In this document: piece after piece, positions 1-5,971 of the stretch
Position numbering within the stretch: position 1 is the first letter of the stretch
How the letters are laid out: every line of letters begins with the position of its first letter
From: an uncultured Pseudomonadales bacterium
GTDB taxonomy: Bacteria > Pseudomonadota > Gammaproteobacteria > Pseudomonadales > IMCC2047
Length of the DNA: 9,811 nt
NCBI GenBank assembly: GCA_947258895.1
Contig: CAMYKE010000020.1
Span: 1-9,811 of the forward strand
Reading direction: 5' to 3'
Program-made: the position numbers and the translations under genes
The notes under the pieces: generated by a model
Told to the model about the DNA's origin: nothing
The model's input: the letters and a program-made list of their open reading frames with translations, nothing else
Databases searched by the model: none

Positions 1-31
1 ATGATACTGGCGGGGACTGCGGGGGGCAACG

Positions 32-562
<531 letters not shown>

Positions 563-666
563 TCAAGTGTAAATAAGCTGAGAAAAGCCGGCGATAGCAA
601 GGGTTTTACGGCGGTCATTGGTGTCGATACCATGAAAAGCACCCTTATCAAAATTGTTACCGGTAT

Positions 667-694
667 ATAGTACGCCAATTAGTTACATGACCAA
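667..694 (-). promoter_or_regulatory. Candidate sigma-70 promoter for tadA
   Basis: On the minus strand TTGGTC (689-694) and TACTAT (667-672) are separated by 16 bases. They lie about 150 bases upstream of the tadA ATG and point toward it. The match to TTGACA/TATAAT is fair, but the leader would be long, so this is only a candidate. Confidence 0.28.
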
Positions 695-722
695 ACACGC
701 AAAATGGCGACACGCAAAATGG
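695..722. repeat. 13-bp direct repeat, 15-bp period
   Basis: ACACGCAAAATGG occurs at 695-707 and again at 710-722, separated by CG. The repeat starts directly beside the candidate tadA -35 box. No function can be assigned. It could be a duplicated protein-binding site or simple slippage. Confidence 0.6.
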
Positions 723-954
723 TATTCCCCGGCTTTATCGCCCATTCGCGGCGCTGGACCTTATCACATTGAGTCGATAAGGCATTGCAAACCAGCCCTT
801 CGGGTAGAGATAATCCACCAGGGTGGTGGAGGAACAAATCCACTCCCGGACATCCTATTGAAAAACCTTGAAAACCAAGATAGGTCGTTCAAGACGTTGA
901 TTACTAGCCAACATCCGTCACCGATACAGCATTAAATCCGAGTGTAAGCGATGA

Positions 955-1305
955 ACACAGGCCTTTTCTGGACGCCGGCGATTTACAGTCTGTTCTATTT
1001 ACTTTGCCGCGCTTGTAACGGCCGTTCGGCACGCATCTCAGCACGAAACCCGATTGCAGCATCGCATCCTCTGCACCACTACGTTCGTCATTGATGCACC
1101 GTACAATGTCATCCGTTAAACCCGGGACGATTCAGCGGTTGATTGGAAACATAGACTGCCTTCGAATCAACAGGTCATCGCTTATAAATTCCGCAATAAA
1201 ATGGCCGCGATTGACCGCCAGGATTTTTATTCCCGCAGGGGCTTTAAAGCCATAGGGATAGATATCCTGTACGCAGCGGATAACCAAATCGGTTTACAGG
1301 TTTAA
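955..1305 (+). pseudogene. Possible decayed reading frame, unknown family
   Basis: One plus-strand frame runs from 955 to a TAA at 1303-1305 with a single internal TAA (about 1118-1120). The second half, with residues such as FRNKMAAIDRQDFYSRRGF, has a protein-like composition, while the other frames are broken by stops. There is no start codon with a ribosome binding site and no family I recognise. It converges on and overlaps the last bases of the enzyme I gene by 4 bases. It could be a remnant of a lost gene or chance. Evidence is weak. Confidence 0.18.
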
Positions 1306-2978
1306 TGCCGGATTAAATACTCAGCTTCACGAATCGCTTGTTTAACTTGCGGGATCAACGGTGGCGCGACACTCAACGTTCTTATACCACAATGCAATAA
1401 CCGTGCAATATGCTCGGGTCTGCCTGCGAGTTCGCCGCACAGCGACAGCGGCATCTCAGGTGCATCTGCATGGGTTATTTGCAAGAGGCGAAAGATTACA
1501 TCAGCTGCGTTAGTAAAATACCGCTCAACGGCAGCATTATTCCTGTCAGCCGCAAATGCATATTGGGTCAGATCGTTGGTACCAAAACTAAGAAAATCGA
1601 CATGCCTGGCAATTACCTTTGCTGAAAGTGCTGCGGCAGGTGTTTCAATCATCGCACCTAACGAGGGAAGTTTTTGTAGTTTTATCTTTTCACTGAGACT
1701 TATAAGGGCCTCTTTCACCACTAAAACATCTTCAACCAGGGCGACCATAGGGATCAATAAACGAATATCGAATTCTCTGGAAAGCTCCAATACAGCGGCT
1801 AATTGCGTTGCAAGTAGTTCAGGGTATTCCAATAGCAAGCGAATACCGCGCCGCCCCAACGCAGGGTTTGTTTCCGCCATAAAGCTCAAAAAAGGCAGAG
1901 GCTTATCCGCGCCGATATCCAAAAGGCGTACGCATATGCTGTGACCTTTAGCCGCTGCCATTGTCTCCTGCATTTCATTCATAAGTTCTTCTTCGTTGGG
2001 TGGCTCTGTGCGCCCAAGATAAGCCTGCTCGATACGGTACAAGCCAATACCGTCTGCACCGTTTCGCATCGCTTTTTCCGTGTCCTCCCGGCACCCTACA
2101 TTAGCCAATACGGAGATAGAAACGCCATCTTTAGTAATTGCCGGTCGTAGCGCTTGCAAACGTGCAGCCTCGAAAAACCTCTCTTTTGTCTTGATTTTTT
2201 TCTGGAATTTAGTTTTATCATCAACATCAGGCCTAATCGTCACTGACCCTGTATCCGCATCCACCAACGCCCAGGTGGTGTCAGGTACGCTAGTCATTAA
2301 ATCCGCAATACCGGTAATGGCCGGCAGACCGATTTCACTCGCAAACAGAGCAGCGTGAGAACCGGAGCTGCCATATTGTAAAAGCACAGCAGCTATAGAC
2401 CGCCGGGCAAGAAAAATCGTATCAGAGGGCAGCAAACGTGAAGTCACAAGAACACAGTTGTCAGGAATTTTATCCAGAGAATGAACAGTGATACCAGCCA
2501 GGGCATTCTGCAATCTAATCGATATGTCGTGCATATCGTCGCTTTTATCTCTGGCAACCTGGGATTCCATCAGTAAAAATCGTTTTTCCCAGCGAAGAAA
2601 TACTATTTTTACCGCACTGCTGGCACTGACAAGATTTTGCGAAATTTCCTTTCGCAGTTCGTCTCTCAACACACTGTCATTAACCATTAACTGATGTGCA
2701 CCGAATACTTCGGCAAGTCTTGCATCAATTTGTTTTTCTATTCGTGCGGCCAACCCAAGAAGATCATCAGAAATGCTTGCTGTCGCCTTATCAAGGCGCG
2801 TTAGCTCTTCTTCAACAGCATCCCCGGTTAGCAATTGGGGCACATCTATTGGCCCCAGCAAACTGCGGTGAACATGGACCAAGCCCTGGGAAAGCCCAGG
2901 GGATATAGACTTCCCCGTCAACACGAATGACGAGGGCGTATTGATTACCTGGTTGGCTGCTTGATCGATAATCACCAC
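1302..2978 (-). CDS. ptsI: PEP-protein phosphotransferase (PTS enzyme I family)
   Basis: Enzyme I takes phosphate from phosphoenolpyruvate onto a histidine and passes it to HPr in the cytoplasm. The 558 residues (E. coli EI has 575) show the whole fold. There is an N-terminal start FVLTGKSISPG (18-28), then the phospho-histidine loop with H208 in GSSGSHAAL. The PEP-binding barrel follows: R315 in GIGLYRIE, DIGADKP (354-360), GRRGIR (375-380), E445 in MIETPA, the perfect signature FLSFGTNDLTQY (462-473), R479, and C514 in LCGELAG. There is no GAF domain, so it is ptsI-like rather than ptsP-like, and no HPr or EIIA domain is fused. The active loop is unusual: the common GGRTSH reads GSSGSH, although the histidine is kept. 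The start is GTG at 2978 (a second GTG follows), with GAG 8 bases upstream. The frame stays open upstream to a TGA at 3030-3032 without another start. It is the last gene of the hflK cluster. No HPr gene is visible, so its partner is unknown. Confidence 0.93.
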   Translation of the reverse strand: MVIIDQAANQVINTPSSFVLTGKSISPGLSQGLVHVHRSLLGPIDVPQLLTGDAVEEELTRLDKATASISDDLLGLAARIEKQIDARLAEVFGAHQLMVNDSVLRDELRKEISQNLVSASSAVKIVFLRWEKRFLLMESQVARDKSDDMHDISIRLQNALAGITVHSLDKIPDNCVLVTSRLLPSDTIFLARRSIAAVLLQYGSSGSHAALFASEIGLPAITGIADLMTSVPDTTWALVDADTGSVTIRPDVDDKTKFQKKIKTKERFFEAARLQALRPAITKDGVSISVLANVGCREDTEKAMRNGADGIGLYRIEQAYLGRTEPPNEEELMNEMQETMAAAKGHSICVRLLDIGADKPLPFLSFMAETNPALGRRGIRLLLEYPELLATQLAAVLELSREFDIRLLIPMVALVEDVLVVKEALISLSEKIKLQKLPSLGAMIETPAAALSAKVIARHVDFLSFGTNDLTQYAFAADRNNAAVERYFTNAADVIFRLLQITHADAPEMPLSLCGELAGRPEHIARLLHCGIRTLSVAPPLIPQVKQAIREAEYLIRH

Positions 2979-3029
2979 CCGGATATCTCTACCCTGTTTA
3001 AGGGCATTAGAAACCCATGTAACCTGTTT

Positions 3030-3152
3030 TCAAAGTGATCCTATGACATTGCTCCTGTCGCTATTTTTCGCTTTCTTAGCAGCCTTTTTTTCTTTCCGGG
3101 TCATTAGTGGCTGCTTCTTTGATTCCTTGTTGCTTTTACTGGTTTTACTCAT
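3030..3152 (-). CDS. Small lysine-rich hypothetical protein (40 aa)
   Basis: This 40-codon ORF begins with ATG 12 bases after the hflC stop. A strong GGAG (3159-3162) lies 6 bases before the ATG, inside that short gap, so it is well placed for translation after hflC. The product is very basic: 11 lysines and 2 arginines, with a core TRKEKKAAKKAK. It has no membrane segment and no signal peptide. Its frame is the same as the enzyme I gene downstream, separated by TGA plus 17 sense codons. It is not the DUF2065/YjeT protein often found near hflC. I do not recognise a family. It could be a nucleic-acid-binding or ribosome-associated microprotein, a leader that couples translation to the enzyme I gene, or a truncated gene start. 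Spacing and ribosome binding site make translation likely; function is unknown. Confidence 0.6.
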   Translation of the reverse strand: MSKTSKSNKESKKQPLMTRKEKKAAKKAKNSDRSNVIGSL

Positions 3153-3164
3153 AACTTGCTCCAC

Positions 3165-4166
3165 TTATGGGTTGGGGTAATCCTTATTGGCACTCATACC
3201 TTTAAGGAATTTGAAAAGATCGCTGTCGGTGGATACTACGATGGTGGTACTTTCACCGATGATGATGGGATAGGACGCCATGGTGCGTGTGAATTCATAA
3301 AACTCCACAGCTTGAGGATTTTGATTGTAAGCACTGGCATAGATTTCTGTTGCCTTGGCATCTGCCAGACCACGTATTTCTTCTACCTGACGATAGGCTT
3401 CGGATTGAATTTTGTTCAGGTCACGTACCCTGTTGCCCCGTATTCTTGCCGCCTCGCCATTGCCTTCGGACAAAAACCGCTCGGCTATCTGTCTGCGCTC
3501 GCTGATCATCCGGTCATAGATTTTAGGACGTACACTTTCATTGTAATTAATACGCTTAAATCTAATGTCCAGTAACTCAATACCAAACACGCCTACTTTC
3601 TCAGCCGCAGCTGAAAATATTTCCTGTTCAACCAATTTGCGCCCTTTCTCAATGGGAACCAACGCACCCATAGTGGGGCCTTGTGCTGTGGCGGGCATAG
3701 CGGCCTCGCCAAGAACAGCTGTATCGATGAGTGGAACGCGGGCTTTGGTAGTGCGGATAATTTCAATTAATTCGTGCTTGGCCACGGCATTGCGGGTTTC
3801 ACTACCGAGGATGTCGTCCAGCCTGGACTGGGCACTGCGCTCATCACGCAGGCGCAAAAAGTACTGTAGCGGATCAACTATTCGCCAGCGGGCAAACAAA
3901 TCTACAGAAATATACAGTTTATCTTTGGTGGGCATATCGGAAGGGGCACCATCCCACTCCAGCACCCGCTTGTCGATGGGGTTGACGTCTTGCACAAAGG
4001 GAATTTTGAATTTAAGGCCCGCTGTAGTTACCGGTTCACCCACCGGCTTGCCAAACTGGGTAATGATAACTTGCTCGACTTCATCAACGGTATAAATTGA
4101 ACTTCCCAGTACAAAAACTCCTGCAAGTACCACAAACAACACGGCAAACCAATTAATGCTTTTCAT
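3165..4166 (-). CDS. hflC: HflC, FtsH protease modulator subunit
   Basis: HflC pairs with HflK in a large inner-membrane cage on the periplasmic side that surrounds and regulates the AAA+ protease FtsH. The 333 residues match the usual length (E. coli 334). A single membrane anchor lies at about 6-24. The SPFH/prohibitin domain follows from about 25 (YTVDEVEQVIITQFGKP, with GLKFKIPFVQDV at 50-61). A long helical region rich in Arg, Glu and Ala (about 215-270) comes next, then the C-terminal part. A stretch with VLGEAAMPATAQGP in the middle of the SPFH domain looks like a lineage-specific loop. The ATG overlaps the hflK stop (ATGA, 4163-4166), the classic sign of translational coupling, with AAAAGGGA upstream. 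The next gene starts only 12 bases after its stop. Identification is secure. Confidence 0.96.
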   Translation of the reverse strand: MKSINWFAVLFVVLAGVFVLGSSIYTVDEVEQVIITQFGKPVGEPVTTAGLKFKIPFVQDVNPIDKRVLEWDGAPSDMPTKDKLYISVDLFARWRIVDPLQYFLRLRDERSAQSRLDDILGSETRNAVAKHELIEIIRTTKARVPLIDTAVLGEAAMPATAQGPTMGALVPIEKGRKLVEQEIFSAAAEKVGVFGIELLDIRFKRINYNESVRPKIYDRMISERRQIAERFLSEGNGEAARIRGNRVRDLNKIQSEAYRQVEEIRGLADAKATEIYASAYNQNPQAVEFYEFTRTMASYPIIIGESTTIVVSTDSDLFKFLKGMSANKDYPNP

Positions 4167-5218
4167 CGCTGTTGTCCCTTTTGTCCATCAAGGTTAAGCA
4201 GGGGTAACAGGCCTTGCACAGCATCGTCCACCAAAACTTTGGATTCTATTTTTGGCATGACAGCTTGCATTGTCTCAATGTAGATACGACGGCGGGTAAC
4301 TTCCGGTGCTTTTTGGTATTGAGTAAACAGTGCATTGAATCGTGCCACATCGCCTTCGGCTTCATTGATACGTTTGAGGCGATAACCATCCGCTTCACGG
4401 ATGCGCTGATCTTTTTCACCTTCGGCCAAAGGAATCACTTTGTTATATTCACGCCGCGCCTCGTTAATGAGTTTTTCTTTTGACTGTTGGGCCTGATTCA
4501 CCTCGTTAAAAGATTCCTGCACAGGCTTGGGCGGGTTAATGTTTTTTAGCTGCACCTGATCAATACTGATTCCCATCACGTACTTGGTGGAGAGCTCCTG
4601 CATCTTGACCAGAGCTTCCACTTCTATCTCCTGTCGGCCAATGGTAATGACTTCGTCCACCGTTCTATCGCCGACCACTTCACGCATTACCGATTCCGAT
4701 ACGGAGCGCAGAGTTTCACCAGGTTCGCGAACTTCAAATAAAAATTTAACGGGGTCTGATATACGGTACTGAACAACCCACTCCACTAAAGCCGCATTGA
4801 GGTCACCCGTGACCATCTGGGTCTCTCTTCCACCATCGCGCGCGCCCTGATAAGGGTCACGGGCACCCGGTGTGGCAAAACCAAACTCCTGTTTTAGCTG
4901 CCGTTTGACAGGAACAATAGTCGCGTTATCAATACCCAGAGGCAACTTGAAATGTAACCCTGGCGGCACTTGTTTCAGGTACATACCAAAACGCTGCACA
5001 ACCCCCACAGAGTCACTAGGCACCGTATAGTAGGATGACCAAACACTCAGCCCGACAATAATCAGGATAAAAAGTACAAGTGTTCCGCTGGGGCTGCCGC
5101 CGGGTAACAGACGTTTTAGGGAATCAACTCCGCGTTTGATGAGCATCACAAGATCGGGGGGTGTTGGAGACTTGGATTCCCAAGGACCTCCAGGGTCATC
5201 ATTATCTTGGGACGGCAT
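4163..5218 (-). CDS. hflK: HflK, FtsH protease modulator subunit
   Basis: HflK is the partner of HflC in the inner-membrane complex that restrains and directs FtsH. The 351 residues are shorter than E. coli HflK (419), mainly because of a short N-terminal cytoplasmic tail. That tail is still proline- and glycine-rich with a PGGPW motif (9-13) typical of HflK. One membrane segment lies at about 46-62. It is followed by an SPFH domain that begins YYTVPSDSVGVVQRFG (63-78) and includes PPGLHFKLP. A helical region with RREYNKVIPLAEGEKDQRI and the C-terminal RRRIYIETMQAV element are standard. The ATG at 5218 has AAAGG 9 bases upstream. It is the first gene of the cluster; hfq and hflX, often found upstream, are absent. 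A promoter candidate and hairpin lie just 5'. Identification is secure. Confidence 0.96.
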   Translation of the reverse strand: MPSQDNDDPGGPWESKSPTPPDLVMLIKRGVDSLKRLLPGGSPSGTLVLFILIIVGLSVWSSYYTVPSDSVGVVQRFGMYLKQVPPGLHFKLPLGIDNATIVPVKRQLKQEFGFATPGARDPYQGARDGGRETQMVTGDLNAALVEWVVQYRISDPVKFLFEVREPGETLRSVSESVMREVVGDRTVDEVITIGRQEIEVEALVKMQELSTKYVMGISIDQVQLKNINPPKPVQESFNEVNQAQQSKEKLINEARREYNKVIPLAEGEKDQRIREADGYRLKRINEAEGDVARFNALFTQYQKAPEVTRRRIYIETMQAVMPKIESKVLVDDAVQGLLPLLNLDGQKGQQR

Positions 5219-5235
5219 GGTATGTTGCCTTTAGC

Positions 5236-5261
5236 AGGAATAGACAAAACCGTCTATTCCT
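5236..5261. promoter_or_regulatory. Perfect 10-bp inverted repeat before hflK
   Basis: AGGAATAGAC (5236-5245) and GTCTATTCCT (5252-5261) pair perfectly around a 6-base loop. The repeat ends 17 bases before the hflK ATG, directly before its Shine-Dalgarno. It covers the position where transcription from the predicted promoter would start (about 5258). It could be an operator (a dyad for a dimeric regulator) or a 5' UTR hairpin. It is not GC-rich and lacks a T-run after the stem, so it is unlikely to be a terminator. Confidence 0.65.
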
Positions 5262-5265
5262 ACCC

Positions 5266-5294
5266 TTTATGGGGGTTACAAGTCGGATTTGCAA
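5266..5294 (-). promoter_or_regulatory. Candidate sigma-70 promoter of the hflK cluster
   Basis: On the minus strand TTGCAA (5289-5294) and CATAAA (5266-5271) are separated by the ideal 17 bases. Each hexamer matches 4 of 6 consensus positions. The start site would fall inside the 10-bp inverted repeat, and the hflK ATG would be about 40 bases downstream. No other gene start lies between it and hflK. Plausible but unproven. Confidence 0.45.
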
Positions 5295-5300
5295 GTGGGA

Positions 5301-5361
5301 TGTTACTTTGCACTCAAAGCTGATCCACCAATCCCCTTTCAATGGCATCGAATTTTGACCC
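5301..5361. mobile_element. Solitary IS21-family-like element end (remnant)
   Basis: From 5301 the plus strand reads TGTTACTTTGCACTC, followed by two related 17-base units at 5310-5326 and 5345-5361. Read on the minus strand, these are GGATCAGCTTTGAGTGC and GGGTCAAAATTCGATGC, identical at 10 of 17 positions. A TGT...ACA tip with repeated GGRTCA...TGC units just inside is the pattern I know from IS21-family (istA/istB) ends. No istA or istB and no second end are visible, so only a lone end remains. The body would have extended to the right. The tip is 6 bases from the hflK -35 box. The family assignment rests on pattern memory. Confidence 0.45.
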
Positions 5362-5663
5362 ACGTACAATTCCTCTTGCAACAAGCTGATGCAGGAGGCC
5401 CAAGGAGTGATCGACGTGGCGTTATTGAGCGTGACTCAACCACAACATTTCCGTGAGGGGGTGCCGCCAACCCCACGCGCGGGCTAACAGGTTGTTGAAA
5501 AGCCTATTTTTATCAAAAACAGTAAATGTTCATTGCTGTCGGCTGTGCAAACTGTTAATTTCACCGTACGGTGTTGTCTTTGAGAGGCAGGGCTGTGACA
5601 CAGGACGATCCCTCTAATGATGCCGTTCCAGACCGCCTAAGAACTTCGCGTCTATCGCGTTAG
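5362..5663. other. Intergenic debris between the IS-like end and hipA remnant
   Basis: No confident gene is visible. A short plus-strand frame with ATG at 5389 and stop at 5485-5487 (32 codons, containing QEAQGVIDVALLSV) could be the tail of a lost gene, but it has no ribosome binding site. GGTTGTTGAAAAGCC (from about 5490) resembles some IS tips but has no partner. A 12-bp palindrome, CACCGTACGGTG, lies at 5562-5573. It could be a relic operator of the hip locus, but no hipB antitoxin gene is visible. Confidence 0.4.
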
Positions 5664-5687
5664 CGAGGGCGCACTTCCGGTTACACC

Positions 5688-5909
5688 GTGTCACTCTCTC
5701 CGCCGCTGGCGGCCCAGGAATTCACACCTCCGATCCGGGGGGCTCCGTCGTTTCTTTGCCAACCTGTTGCCCGAGGGGCGATGCGCGAGCACATCGTCCA
5801 CAACCTCAAGATACCGGATACGAATTTCGACTCGCTGTGCGCCATCCGCAGCGAGTGCAGCGGCGCGCTGTCGATTTTGACCGTGGATCAACTGCCACCG
5901 GGAGCTTAA
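5688..5909 (+). pseudogene. hipA: Degraded N-terminal fragment of a HipA-family toxin kinase
   Basis: HipA toxins are serine/threonine kinases paired with the HipB antitoxin. The N-terminal subdomain is recognisable: VSLSPPLAAQEF (5688-5723) matches the usual SLSLPL motif. RRFFANLLPEG (5746-5778) is the family's best conserved N-terminal motif, and GAMREHIV followed by FDSLCAIRSECSGALSIL matches the FDLL-IG-DC-GA stretch. The middle motif is in a different frame from its flanks. One extra G in the G6 run (5737-5742) and one missing G in the G4 run (5775-5778) shift the frame out and back. A TAA at 5907-5909 ends it, leaving well under a quarter of the usual ~400+ residues. The kinase domain and any hipB are gone. 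It is clearly dead as a toxin. The two G-run indels could be sequencing errors, but the truncation would remain. Confidence 0.72.
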
Positions 5910-5935
5910 ATAAAAAGCTTCAGTAAGGAGTCCTC

Positions 5936-5971
5936 GACAGGTTGCTGGTTTGGGTATCAAGAACACCTGTC
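5936..5971. repeat. 7-bp inverted repeat upstream of ndvB
   Basis: GACAGGT (5936-5942) and ACCTGTC (5965-5971) are exact inverted copies 22 bases apart, between the hipA remnant and the likely ndvB start. This could be a weak operator or stem. Seven bases over this distance may also be chance. Confidence 0.3.

Noticed and set aside
654..935. 93-codon plus-strand open frame in the tadA-ptsI gap
   Set aside because: No ribosome binding site, begins inside the candidate tadA promoter area, and shows no recognisable motif.
1240..1251. GGCTTTAAAGCC palindrome as a terminator for ptsI
   Set aside because: No loop and no T-run follows on the minus strand, so it cannot form a standard terminator.
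3565..4095. 176-codon plus-strand open frame
   Set aside because: Antisense shadow of hflC; low-complexity Ser/Arg-rich product and no ribosome binding site.
5389..5487. 32-codon plus-strand frame, possible tail of a lost gene
   Set aside because: Too short, no ribosome binding site, and no family recognised; kept only as a note in the intergenic entry.
5490..5525. GGTTGTTGAAAAGCC as a second insertion-sequence tip
   Set aside because: No matching inverted copy anywhere in the window and no transposase.
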